From: Prauserella flavalba
Lineage (GTDB): Bacteria > Actinomycetota > Actinomycetes > Mycobacteriales > Pseudonocardiaceae
NCBI RefSeq assembly: GCF_003202235.1
Contig: NZ_MASU01000022.1
Span: 1-64,000, forward strand
Length of the DNA: 64,000 nt
Direction of reading: 5' to 3'
Made by a program: the position numbers and the translations under genes. Shown piece by piece: positions 26,696 through 35,461 of this stretch. The first letter of the stretch is position 1, and every line of letters starts with the position of its first letter. The notes under the pieces were generated by a model that saw only the letters and a list, made by a program, of their open reading frames with translations, searched no databases and had not been told where the DNA came from.

Positions 26696-27376
26696 GTGAG
26701 CGAGCAGACACGTCCCGCCAAACTCGGCAGACTGGCGACCTACGCCGGGCGTAGTCTCGAGGTCCTGCGGGACATGATCCTCGACGGCACTCTCGCGCCT
26801 GGCGAACGCCTCAACGAGGTACACCTGTCGCAGGCCCTCGGCATCAGCCGGGGCCCGCTGCGCGAGGCCATCCAGCGGCTGGCCAGCGAAGGGCTCGTGG
26901 AGGCCGTCACCCACCGCGGCGTCTACGTGCGGTCCTTCTCGCCGCGCGAGCTCTCCGACTTATACGAGCTCCGGATCGCGCTCGAGACACACGCGGTACG
27001 GCTCGCGGCTCGGCACGCGCCTGAGGAGCGTATCGAGGAGCTCAGCCGGTTGCTCGACCACACGGAGTCCAGCATGGGCGTCGACACGACCGGTGCCTAT
27101 CCCGCCGACCAGGACTTCCACGCGCGGCTGGCGGGGCTCGCCGCGAAACCGCCGCTGGTGGTGGCGCTGACCGACGTCGGGCGGAAGATCCAGCTCGCCC
27201 GCGCACGCTCGGCCCACCAGCCGCGGCGCGCCCGCACCGCCCTCGACGAGCACCGCGCGATCGTCACGGCACTGACGTCGCGGGACGGCGACCACGCCGC
27301 GGCCCTGATCGAAGCACACCTGGTGAGCTCGCTGAACAACGCGCTGGCAGTGCTGGGCACCGAAGAAACCGACTAA
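26696..27376 (+). CDS. GntR/FadR-family regulator with FCD domain
   Basis: A 226-residue regulator. The winged helix-turn-helix is at about residues 18-75 (MILDGTLAPGERLNEVHLSQ, ISRGPLREAIQRL). The FCD effector domain has the metal-type residues Asp/His in DQDFHARL and His in DEHRAIV and IEAHLVSSL, suggesting a carboxylate ligand. AAGGAG precedes the GTG start. Its TAA overlaps the amidase stop on the other strand. It is divergent from the MFS-PrpD operon, and copies of its probable site lie in both catabolic promoters. Confidence 0.9.
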   Translation: MSEQTRPAKLGRLATYAGRSLEVLRDMILDGTLAPGERLNEVHLSQALGISRGPLREAIQRLASEGLVEAVTHRGVYVRSFSPRELSDLYELRIALETHAVRLAARHAPEERIEELSRLLDHTESSMGVDTTGAYPADQDFHARLAGLAAKPPLVVALTDVGRKIQLARARSAHQPRRARTALDEHRAIVTALTSRDGDHAAALIEAHLVSSLNNALAVLGTEETD

Positions 27377-28077
27377 TTCCGGGCGGGCAACTCGGACAGG
27401 GCCGGCAGCAGCGAATCCGTCGTGGTGACGTCCGCGTACTTCTGTGCCATGTCGAAGAGATTGACCTCGTGCACGACGGGACTGCGGTCGTACACGGCGT
27501 CCGCGGGCACGCTGACCCGGAAATTGTAGGAGAACGCGTCGGCCACGCTCGAGCGGACGCAGCCCGATGTCGTGCAACCCGTGACGACGAGCGAATCCGC
27601 GCCCGTCTCGACGAGGTAGCTGACGAGCGGCGTGCCGAAGAACGCACTGGGGTGCCGCTTCGGCACCAGCACGTCACCCTCGACGGGCGCGACCTCGGCG
27701 ACGAATTCGTAGCCCTTGGCAGGAATGTCCATGATGGCGGGCACCTTCGCGCCCAGCCTGCCCGCGTCGTAGGACTTCTTCGGCGCCACGTGCGGGTACA
27801 GGATCGGCCAGCCCTTCGCGCGGAAGGTCTCCACCAGCCGCGCGATGTGGCCGACCGCCTTCCAGCCGACCTCACCGCAGCTGGTCGGGAACTCCTCGAC
27901 CGCGGCCTCGAACGGCGCGGGCGTGGTGCCCACCGTCCGGTACTGCACGTCGATGATCAACAGCGCGGGCCGCGAGCCCAGGCCCACGGGTTTGCCGAAG
28001 CCGGCAAGGTCATAGTGGCGCAGCGTCATCTCGTCGATCACGCCCGCGCCGCCTACCGTCCAGGTCTGCTCGGTCAC
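27373..28077 (-). CDS. Isochorismatase-fold amidohydrolase (N-carbamoylsarcosine amidase/maleamate amidohydrolase type)
   Basis: A 234-residue cysteine hydrolase. The catalytic triad is visible: Asp in LLIIDVQYRT, Lys in VPKRHPSAFFGT and Cys in VTGCTTSGCVRSS, the pattern of the amidase branch rather than isochorismatase. The long frame extends upstream through the amidohydrolase gene, but GTGA at 28074-28077 marks the coupled start. It hydrolyses an acyclic amide or N-carbamoyl group to acid plus ammonia. With the dihydropyrimidinase-type protein upstream it could form a ring-opening and deamidation pair. Confidence 0.87.
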   Translation of the reverse strand: MTEQTWTVGGAGVIDEMTLRHYDLAGFGKPVGLGSRPALLIIDVQYRTVGTTPAPFEAAVEEFPTSCGEVGWKAVGHIARLVETFRAKGWPILYPHVAPKKSYDAGRLGAKVPAIMDIPAKGYEFVAEVAPVEGDVLVPKRHPSAFFGTPLVSYLVETGADSLVVTGCTTSGCVRSSVADAFSYNFRVSVPADAVYDRSPVVHEVNLFDMAQKYADVTTTDSLLPALSELPARN

Positions 28078-29498
28078 GCGAACTCCTTCCGTATCTCCGC
28101 CAGCGCGGCCGCACCGCCGTGGGTGCGGGAGAGGTAGGTGCCGGTCGGGGTCGTGGACAGCACGCCGTCGCGGTACGCGAAGTGGCCGCGAACGATCGTG
28201 TGCACGATGCGAAGCGGGATCTCCATCCCTTCCCACGGCGAGTACTCGGCCGCCGAGTACTGGGTCTCGGCCCGCACCGTGGTCGTCGCGTTCAGGTCCA
28301 CGACGGCCAGGTCGGCGTCGGAGCCGACGCGGATGGTTCCCTTGCGGGGGAAGAGCCCGAACAGCTGCGCGGCCCGCGTACTGGTGGCGTCGACAAGCCG
28401 TTCCAGCTCGATCCCTCGGCGCAGCCCCTCCCCCACGGTCGTCGGCAGCACGAGCCCCGTGCCGGGGAAACCCGCGGAGGCCGACCAGATGTCCTTCTCC
28501 TTGGCGGTTCGGTGGCGGGCGTTGTGGTCGGAGCCGACCGTGTCCACCGCACCGGAACGCAACCCCTCCCAGAGCTCCTCGACGTCCTCGCGGTGCCGCA
28601 CCGGCGGATTGACCTTGCCGTAGGTCCCGCAGTCGGAATCGGTGGTCAGCGTGAGGTACTGGGTGCAGGTCTCGGTGAACAGGTTGGGATACGCGTTCCG
28701 CTGCATCCGCATCGCGTCCAGCGCGGCCTTGCTGCTCGTGTGCACCGCGTACACGGAGGCACCGGTGACGCTGGCGAAGTAGGCGACCCGCTGCACCGCC
28801 TCGGCCTCGACCACCGGAGGCCTGCTGCGGTACCAGGCCTCCAGCGGCGGGATCGAGTCGTCCCGCGGCTGGTCGCGCAGTTTCCACACGAGCTCGATGT
28901 TCTCGGGGTGCGGGTTGACCACGGCACCGGCCTCGGCCGCCTTGCCGAGGAGCCCGTACATGTAGGCGTCGTCGTTGCCCGGCAGGCCGAGGTACTTGCC
29001 CTCGTCACCGCGGAAGTTCATGAAGAACTTGAAGCTGGGCACGCCGAGTTCGCTGACATAGGCTGGGATCTGCGACACCTGCTCATCCGTGCCGAGCACG
29101 AAATGGAAGCCGTAGTCGGTGTGCGAGTTGCCCGCCATCGTGGCGTCGGACGCGGCGAACACGCCTTCGTAGGGATCCGCGCTCATGAGGTAGACGAGCA
29201 TCGTTGTGATGCCGCCCGCGACCGCCGACGCGGTTTCGAGCGACGCGTCGTCGGGGTCACGCGGCACCCGGATGTCCTTGCCGAGGTGGACGTGCGGGTC
29301 GATCCCGCCGGGCAGCACGACCTTGCCCGTGATGTCCACCTCCTCGGCAGCGCGGACCGGGGTGCCCGGTGCGACGAGACCGCTGATGACGCCGCCGGCG
29401 ACCACGATGTCCAGGTCCTGCAACCCCGCGCCGTGCTGGAACACCCGGCCACCACGGAGCTTCAGATCGTGGATGCCGCTCATATCGCCGTTGCTCAC
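28074..29498 (-). CDS. Dihydropyrimidinase/hydantoinase/imidase-type amidohydrolase
   Basis: A 474-residue metal-dependent amidohydrolase that opens a cyclic amide. Metal ligands: HxH in GGIDPHVHLG (about residues 65-74), the carbamylated lysine in PSFKFFMN, His in VVNPHPEN, His in VHTSSKAALD and Asp in TVGSDHNARH. NPHPEN and SDHNARH differ from the VHAEN and TDHAPF of classical dihydropyrimidinases, so the substrate may also differ. The GTG start overlaps the lyase stop by 4 bases. No ATP is required, unlike the HyuA/HyuB system at 8.9-12.9 kb. Confidence 0.88.
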   Translation of the reverse strand: MSNGDMSGIHDLKLRGGRVFQHGAGLQDLDIVVAGGVISGLVAPGTPVRAAEEVDITGKVVLPGGIDPHVHLGKDIRVPRDPDDASLETASAVAGGITTMLVYLMSADPYEGVFAASDATMAGNSHTDYGFHFVLGTDEQVSQIPAYVSELGVPSFKFFMNFRGDEGKYLGLPGNDDAYMYGLLGKAAEAGAVVNPHPENIELVWKLRDQPRDDSIPPLEAWYRSRPPVVEAEAVQRVAYFASVTGASVYAVHTSSKAALDAMRMQRNAYPNLFTETCTQYLTLTTDSDCGTYGKVNPPVRHREDVEELWEGLRSGAVDTVGSDHNARHRTAKEKDIWSASAGFPGTGLVLPTTVGEGLRRGIELERLVDATSTRAAQLFGLFPRKGTIRVGSDADLAVVDLNATTTVRAETQYSAAEYSPWEGMEIPLRIVHTIVRGHFAYRDGVLSTTPTGTYLSRTHGGAAALAEIRKEFA

Positions 29499-30388
29499 CG
29501 GATGCGCCTCCGTTCCGCGGTCGCCGCGTACCGCTCCTCGAGCCGGTCGAACTCCGGCTTGCGCACGAGCGCCTGCCGGTCTTCCCAGCTGATCATCAAA
29601 TCTGCCGCGCCACGGGTGTCCCCGTGCTTACCGAGATGGTTCAGGACCTCGCGCATGCCGACGACCGCACCACGCATCGTGGCGTTGGCGTAGAGGGCCA
29701 CGGCGAAGCCCAGCTCACCCAGCTCCTGACGGGACAAGATCGGGGTGCGGCCGCCCTCCACCATGTTCGCGACGTGCAGCCCCGGAACCCGGCGGGTGAT
29801 CTCGCGCATCTCCCCGACGTTCTCAGGAGCCTCGACGAAGATCACGTCGGCACCGGCCTCGAGGTAGGCGGCCGCGCGCTCGCACGCCGCGTCCAGCCCT
29901 TCGGTGGCGCGGGCGTCGGTCCGGGCGACGATCACCAGATCGTCGTCGCGGCGGGCATCGACGGCGGCCTGGATCTTGCCGACCATCTCACCGGCCGACA
30001 CCACGTCCTTGCCGCTGAAGTGCCCGCATTTCTTGGGGCTGACCTGGTCCTCGATCTGGACCCCGGCGACTCCGGCCCGTTCCAGCCGTCGGATCGTGCG
30101 CTGGACGTTGAGCGCGTTGCCGAACCCGGTATCCGCGTCCACGATCACCGGGATACCCACGGCATCACAGATGGCTTCGACGTGCGCGCACAGCTCGTCG
30201 AGGGTCAGCAGGCCGTGGTCGGGCATCCCCAGGTAGGTGTTGGTCACGCCGGCACCGGTGACGTAGACGGCGTCGAACCCCGCCTCCTCCACCACCCGCG
30301 CGGTCAGTGCGTTCGCCGCGCCCGGCAACAGCAGCGGACGATCCTGCGAGCCGACCAGAGCACGCAGTGTTCGCGCCGGGGTGGTCAT
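29495..30388 (-). CDS. Isocitrate lyase/PEP mutase superfamily lyase (2-methylisocitrate or 2,3-dimethylmalate lyase type)
   Basis: A 297-residue alpha/beta-barrel enzyme that cleaves a C-C bond in a 2-hydroxy di- or tricarboxylate. Metal and catalytic segments are clear: VIVDADTGFG (about residues 87-96) and EDQVSPKKCGHFSGKDVV with the catalytic cysteine in KKCGH, which PEP mutases lack. The start MTTPARTLRA was chosen because the 14 residues upstream cross the promoter. It is the first gene of the lyase-amidohydrolase-amidase operon. Products would be pyruvate, glyoxylate or succinate plus a small acid, depending on the substrate. Confidence 0.88.
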   Translation of the reverse strand: MTTPARTLRALVGSQDRPLLLPGAANALTARVVEEAGFDAVYVTGAGVTNTYLGMPDHGLLTLDELCAHVEAICDAVGIPVIVDADTGFGNALNVQRTIRRLERAGVAGVQIEDQVSPKKCGHFSGKDVVSAGEMVGKIQAAVDARRDDDLVIVARTDARATEGLDAACERAAAYLEAGADVIFVEAPENVGEMREITRRVPGLHVANMVEGGRTPILSRQELGELGFAVALYANATMRGAVVGMREVLNHLGKHGDTRGAADLMISWEDRQALVRKPEFDRLEERYAATAERRRIR

Positions 30389-30474
30389 GAAGCCTCCTCG
30401 AGGTCGATCGGAACCGTGGATGATCGGCACTCGTTCACCCTCCGCTTCCCACTCTCTCAGTCAGTCGAGACAGC

Positions 30475-30492
30475 TGACAACTGTCAACAGTT
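30475..30492. promoter_or_regulatory. GntR-type operator, copy 3
   Basis: This 18-mer, TGACAACTGTCAACAGTT, is identical to copy 1 at 26551-26568. It lies 87 bases upstream of the lyase start, in the only spacer (30389-30585) of the block. It links the lyase-amidohydrolase-amidase operon to the same regulator as the MFS-PrpD operon. Confidence 0.75.
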
Positions 30493-30585
30493 GGCGAGTT
30501 TGCCACGTTGGCGACGGATTGTCACCGGCCGGGTCCAACGGCCAGGTCACACATCCACCTCGCGCGGCCAGGTCACCCGGCTGGC

Positions 30586-31767
30586 TCAGGAGACGGCCGG
30601 CTGGACGGACGGTCTCGCGGCGTGCGCCAACAGCATCCGGCGGCCCAGCAGGACCGCGCCGCCCGCCAGCAGCATCGCTGCCGCCGACACCGACCACGCC
30701 ACCGTGAACGACATGTGGGTCGCCAGGAACCCGAAGCCGATCGGCCCGACGAATCCACCCGCGTAAACGCCGGCCTGCACGATCGCCGTCGCCGCGGCGG
30801 GCGCAGACGGGTTGAGCCGGACGACGGCGAACTGCAGGAGCCCGGGCCACGACCAGCCGAGCCCGAAGCCCAGGACCGTGCCGATAATCAGCCAGACCGG
30901 TCCCGGGGCGGCGAGCAGCGCGAGCCCGGCCGCCCCCAGCAGCAGGCAGCCCGCGACCACGGCGACGTGCCCACCGGAACGTCGGTCGGCGAGCCAGCCG
31001 TGCAACAGCCTCATCAGCAGCCCGACCACGCTGCCCAGTGTCAGGACCAGCCCGGCCAGTCCCGGGCTCACGCCACGTTCGACCGCGGAAGCCACGAGGA
31101 AGATGCCGAGCGCGTTCGCCGACGCGGAACCGAGCCCCGCGGCGGCGGCGATCACCGACAGTGCCGCGGTCGCCCTGTCCTCGGGAACGGCCTTCTCCCG
31201 CGAACTGGGCCCGGAGCCACGCGGGGCCGTGATCAGGGAGGCCAGCGCGATCACCGCGCCGATCACGTAGGCCCACCGCCAGCCGATGGTGAGTCCGACG
31301 GCGGGAACCGCGACTCCGGAGAGCAAAGTGGCGAGGGGCACCGAGGCCTGCTTCGCCCCAAAGGAGAGCCCCATGCGGACCGTCGGCATCAAGCGAGCCA
31401 GCGTCAGGTTGGAGGACAGCTGGCCCATCACGTTGCACCACGCCGAGCACAGCAGGAACGTGAGCAGCGTGGCGTAGTTCTGGGCAAGCCCCGCGATGAG
31501 CAGCATGCACGCGGCCGCGCCGAGCACGGCGATCCGGCTGGTACGGCCGGACCCCAGCCGCTCGACGAGCTTCCCGATCGGCAGGGACACCAGCGCGGAC
31601 ACGGCGAAGTACAACGCCACCGCCAGCCCCAGCCCAGCAGGGTCGAAGGCCAACTCGGCCGAGATTTGCACCGTCATCGCCCCGGTGAGGAAGACCGGCA
31701 GCACGGTCGAGGTGGTGATCGCAACCGCACCGAATCCCACTCGGAACGCGGACTGCTCGCGGTTCAT
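30586..31767 (-). CDS. MFS transporter
   Basis: A 393-residue membrane carrier with about 12 hydrophobic helices. It lacks the MHS signature of the other two carriers and resembles CynX/nitrate-type or oxalate-formate-type small MFS proteins (loop GKLVERLGSGRTSRI between helices 2 and 3). The start MNREQSAFRV at 31767 was chosen because homology-like sequence begins there. It sits upstream of the GntR-site spacer in the same orientation and has its own upstream region, so it may be a separate unit. The substrate is unknown. Confidence 0.82.
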   Translation of the reverse strand: MNREQSAFRVGFGAVAITTSTVLPVFLTGAMTVQISAELAFDPAGLGLAVALYFAVSALVSLPIGKLVERLGSGRTSRIAVLGAAACMLLIAGLAQNYATLLTFLLCSAWCNVMGQLSSNLTLARLMPTVRMGLSFGAKQASVPLATLLSGVAVPAVGLTIGWRWAYVIGAVIALASLITAPRGSGPSSREKAVPEDRATAALSVIAAAAGLGSASANALGIFLVASAVERGVSPGLAGLVLTLGSVVGLLMRLLHGWLADRRSGGHVAVVAGCLLLGAAGLALLAAPGPVWLIIGTVLGFGLGWSWPGLLQFAVVRLNPSAPAAATAIVQAGVYAGGFVGPIGFGFLATHMSFTVAWSVSAAAMLLAGGAVLLGRRMLLAHAARPSVQPAVS

Positions 31768-31968
31768 GACACCGTCCTGACGGCGCCGATCTCGACGATC
31801 ATTACCAGGACGATAGGTAGCGGCGTGAGGTACCGGCAACAATGGCACGCTGCCCGGCCGCTCGAGTTGAGCGGAGGCGCGAGGCGCCTGCCAGCGGAAA
31901 CAGGAGGTCCCTCTGCGGGATGGGTGCGCATTCGGCGCCCCGAGTCCGGAGCGCCGACGAGAGCATCG

Positions 31969-32780
31969 TCACGTTCTCAGCCGAAAAACCGGCCCGTCAC
32001 GGCAGACGAGCGGAGCCTCCTGCGTTCCGTCGCCACCGCCCGCGGCGCAGCCACGGCAGTATCCGAGGCCACAGGCCATATGCGCCTCGATGGAAACCTG
32101 TGCGGCCGCGTGCCAGCGCGCGGCGAGCTGCGCGGTCAACCGGGTCAACCGCTCGGAGCCGCTGGTCAGGACTGCTGCGGTGGGTCGCCGTCGAACGCTC
32201 GGTGCAAGCGCTCGCGCAGCACGGGGACACCGCTGGTGCCATCGGCGTCGGTCACCCGGCGGACGTCGGCGCGGCACGCGCGGACGTCCGCGCCGATGAT
32301 CGACGCGTCGTGTCGGCCGCTGAGAACCGCCGCCACGCGCACCGGCCTCCCTGCCAGGTCCTGAGCGACGGTGGTCATGGCGCCGACGCCCACTCCGCGT
32401 CCAATGAGAAGAATGCGCTCCGTGTCATCGTGGACCGTGAACCCTCGCCCCAGGGGGCCGGTGACCACGACAGCCTCACCGACCGCGACGGCCGACAACG
32501 CCGTGGTTCCGGCACCGACGACGTAGACGATGTCCGCGACGCCGCTGCGGGCATCGCGGGTGTAGATCGCCATCGGTCGCGGCAGGACCGGTCCTGACTC
32601 GGCGTCCGGACTGACCATCACGAACTGTCCTGCCCGAGCTCGCTCGGCGATGGTCGGCGCGCTGAACCGAAGCAGCCGATAATGGTCCGACAATGGGCGG
32701 TTGACCAGCACCGGCGCCCGCGCACATGTCGGCGTCGGACGCTCGCCTGCGAGGACGTCCAGAACTGCCAACGTGCTCAT
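31969..32780 (-). pseudogene. PyrK-like iron-sulfur/flavin electron transfer subunit, frameshifted
   Basis: The first 204 codons (start MSTLAVLDVL) encode the FAD/NAD(P)-binding domains of a dihydroorotate or dihydropyrimidine dehydrogenase electron transfer subunit: LPRPMAIYTRD, GPLGRGF and LLIGRGVGVGAM. That frame stops at 32166. The C-terminal [2Fe-2S] domain continues in another frame to 31969, with its cysteines intact (MACGLGYCRGCA and VCRDGPVF). A single indel near 32170-32200 would restore one protein of about 270 residues, so this is a recent frameshift or a sequencing error. Confidence 0.8.
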
Positions 32781-34034
32781 GTCAGGCTCTCGTCCAACCG
32801 AAGGCGTCCTGCCGTCAACGCGGTCGTCCCCAACGCGATGTCGTCGATGCTCGTCCACTCCGCCGGATGGTGGCTGATCCCCTCCTTGCTCGGCACGAAC
32901 AGCATGCCGCTCGGTGTGACGTTGTCGATCTGCTGCGCATCATGGCTGGCGCCACTGGTGAGCACGCGCGGCTCGACGCAGAACGGATCGGCAGGACGCC
33001 GCGAGCTCGTCGCGAATACCGTCCGGCAGGCGGACCGGCGGGGTGTCCGCGAGCTGCACGCGCTGGAAACCGATCCCGCGGCCCGCGCAGATGGCCTCCG
33101 CCCGCCGCACGATCTCCTTCGCGGTGTCCCGCTGACGCTGGGCATCGGTACCTCGCACGTCGACCCACAACGTCGCGTGCCCCGCGATGGTCGTGCTCGA
33201 GCCCGGCGTCACGTCGATCTCGCCGACGGTGGTTCGGGTGCCGACGTTGTGTTCCTCGCCCGCCAACGACTCGATGGCCAGCACGAGCTCCGCGGCGGCA
33301 GCCATCGCTTCCGCACGCAGGTGCATCGGCGTCCCACCGCTGTGCGTCGCGCGGCCGCTGAGCTCGAGCAGCCGCCGCGTGCTTCCGGAGATCGAGTCGA
33401 CGACTCCCAAACGCACGCCGTCCGTTTCGAGCACACTGCCCTGCTCGATATGGAGCTCGACGAACGCAGCCCAGTCGGCCGGCCTCCACACGGCGTCCGC
33501 CACCGCGGCGGGATCGAGCCCGGCGCCCGTCATGGCGTCCGCGAGACTGACGCCGTCCGCATCCTGCTTCGTCGGCAGGTCGCCGGGACCGGTCAGCCCC
33601 GCCGCGATCCGGCTACCGGTGCAGGCCTGTCCGAAGCGCGCGCCTTCCTCGGCCGCGAAAACCACGAACCGTATCGGGTGACGGTGTGCCACATCGTGTT
33701 CGACGAGCAACGGCGCCACCTCCATCGCGGCGCACACACCGACGATCCGGTCGAAGGCGCCGCCGTTCGGCACACTGTCCACATGCGAGACCGTGCCGAT
33801 CGCCGGCAGTATGGCATCCGAGCCGGACCGTTCCGCGATGGTGTTGCCCGCGGCGTCGACCCACACCTTCAGCCCAAGCGTGGACATGGCTCGGCGAACA
33901 ACTCGTGTGCCGCTCGTTCGAGCGGCGTGTAGGCCAGGCGCGGGACGCCGGGTCCACTGTCTCTTTCGGACAACCCGGCGAACGTGTCGATGCGTTCGCG
34001 CAGGGCGCACCGGGTCGGCCACGAGGTCGGTCAC
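32777..34034 (-). pseudogene. M20 amidohydrolase (N-carbamoyl-amino-acid/allantoate hydrolase type), multiply frameshifted
   Basis: The gene starts GTG at 34034. Family sequence is spread over several frames: RERIDTFAGLSERDSGPG (about 34000-33945), then AMSTLGLKVWVDAAGNT through the metal motifs SHVDSVPNGGAFD, FAAEEGARFG and ELHIEQG, then VLTSGASHDAQQIDNVTPSG through SKEGISHHPAEW to the stop at 32777. At least three indels are needed, near 34015, 33886 and 32995. At the second, the expected GAG-GCC-ATG reads GAG-CC-ATG. Its stop overlaps the PyrK-like start. It once removed an N-carbamoyl group, fitting the hydantoin/pyrimidine theme. Confidence 0.8.
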
Positions 34035-34089
34035 CGCACGGTCTCCTTCGCCTCGTGCGACGGCAGCAAGGCGGTCGTGGCCAGTGCCA
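34031..34089 (-). pseudogene. C-terminal remnant of a gene upstream of the M20 pseudogene
   Basis: The frame ending RLLGDYVLALATTALLPSHE and then KETVR stops at a TGA overlapping the M20 GTG start (the GTGA coupling typical of operons). The rest of the gene is replaced by the IS5-type fragment. The family cannot be told from about 20 residues. Confidence 0.35.
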
Positions 34090-34293
34090 GCACGTAATCC
34101 CCGAGCAGCCGAAGATCTCTCGCGGTAGCTGCTGCCAGGTGATACCGGTCTTGAGCACGAACACGATCCCGGCCAGCGCGGCACGGTCGTCCAGCGGAAG
34201 CCGTCCCGGGAACCGTTGCCTGCGACCAGGCCGCGGCGGCAGCACCGGCTCGATACGCGCCCACAAATCGTCCGTAACAAGATCGGTAATCAC
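34090..34293 (-). mobile_element. IS5-family transposase, N-terminal fragment
   Basis: The frame begins MITDLVTDDLWARIEPVLPP and includes FPGRLPLDDRAALAGIVFV and ITWQQLPREIFGCSG, the N-terminal helix-turn-helix domain (DUF4096) of IS5-group transposases. It breaks off after GCSGITCW, with no DDE domain. About 68 codons remain of roughly 270. No end repeats were recognised. Confidence 0.8.
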
Positions 34294-34539
34294 TCGCCAA
34301 TGAGCTCAACATCGCTCAACCCCAGCGAAAACGACACACGGATCATTTTGAAAGATCTTTAAGTCCCGGATCGTCTCGGGCACCGTCGACGTCATGGCTG
34401 CGTAGCTCGGCTGCCCGCAGAAGTGGATCAGGAACTCGAACTCCGCCCGGCCTGCGGCGCCGAGCAAGTACCACGATCGCGAGGTAACCGCCGAGGACCG
34501 TCACCGCGATCACGGTGATGAGGGTCTTTCTCCTGCTGG

Positions 34540-34935
34540 ACACGGAGAAGGAGTTGACTCCGATACCGCCGGCCTGCAGCTGTTCGCTCATCACTTGTGC
34601 GTTTTCAGCGCACCGGTGAATGCGTAGGCCGCGAGTCCGACGTCGAGCCGATGGCTTTGCTCAAGAGCGTTGTCGATGTCGCTAAATCGGTTGACCATAG
34701 CGATTGGTCCGAAGGGCTCTTCGTTCATTGCGCGGGGCGAGGTGGGTGTGTCAGCGAGCACGGTGGGTTGAAAGAAGTTTCCCGTCTCGCCGATACGATG
34801 ACCGCCCGATAGCTTGCAGGCGGCGGCGGTTGGCCAGCGGACCCATCTGTACGTTGGCGGCGAGACCATCGGCGACCGTGCTGTCACTCAACGCGAGGTC
34901 CCACAGTGGCGTGATCGGTAATCGCGCTGCGGGGC
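34540..34935 (-). pseudogene. Aldehyde dehydrogenase, C-terminal fragments in several frames
   Basis: Blocks in order are PLWDLALSDSTVADGLAANV and QMGPLANRRR in one frame, then GHRIGETGNFFQPTVLADTP with MNEEPFGPIAMVNRF and VGLAAYAFTGALKTH in a second, then SEQLQAGGIGVNSFSV in a third. These match the last third of NAD-dependent aldehyde dehydrogenases. The catalytic domain is gone. Downstream (34345-34540) there is more coding-like debris, including a hydrophobic segment, that I cannot assign. Confidence 0.75.
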
Positions 34936-34948
34936 CGACTGGGTCCGG

Positions 34949-35461
34949 TTAGTGCAGGTGCAGTAGAACGAGGTTCTTCATCAGGATCATGACGACGCCG
35001 AGGAGGCCAGCCGCACAGGTCGCCCCAATGAGGGCTGGACCGCGCAGCCGGGCGACCCGCGCCGCCGACCACGCGTGGTACACCAGCAGCACCACCGCTA
35101 CAGCCAGACCGGCGTTGGCAGCTGCCGCCGGCGAGGCACCAGCGAGCCGTGCGAGCAGCAGCGCTGCCAGCGGCCCGTAGGACGCCGTCACCATGGGCCA
35201 GGTGGCGCGCAGCTCCCCGACGACCTGGCCCAGCCTTGGCAGCCTGCCGTTGGACACGTGCTCGCCCAGCAGTTCCGCGTACTCCTCGGCCGACCAGTAC
35301 ACCAGGAGCGTCACCAGCACCGCGACCGCGAGAGCGGTGGTCCGCAGCTGCCCGCCCGCAGCGGTCAGGATCGCCGCGGTGACAATCGCCCCGTAGATCC
35401 CGGCCGCTCGGCGACGGCCGGCGGTCCGGACGGCGATCCGCTCAGGGTGCGGGCCGACCAT
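34949..35461 (-). CDS. Four-helix membrane protein of unknown function
   Basis: A 170-residue protein with about four hydrophobic segments (roughly 25-42, 43-58, 95-112, 118-135) and a further one at the C-terminus (about 147-165). No catalytic motif was recognised. The start overlaps the end of the HD-domain gene by 20 bases, indicating co-translation. A membrane partner of the HD hydrolase is possible but unproven. Confidence 0.7.
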   Translation of the reverse strand: MVGPHPERIAVRTAGRRRAAGIYGAIVTAAILTAAGGQLRTTALAVAVLVTLLVYWSAEEYAELLGEHVSNGRLPRLGQVVGELRATWPMVTASYGPLAALLLARLAGASPAAAANAGLAVAVVLLVYHAWSAARVARLRGPALIGATCAAGLLGVVMILMKNLVLLHLH

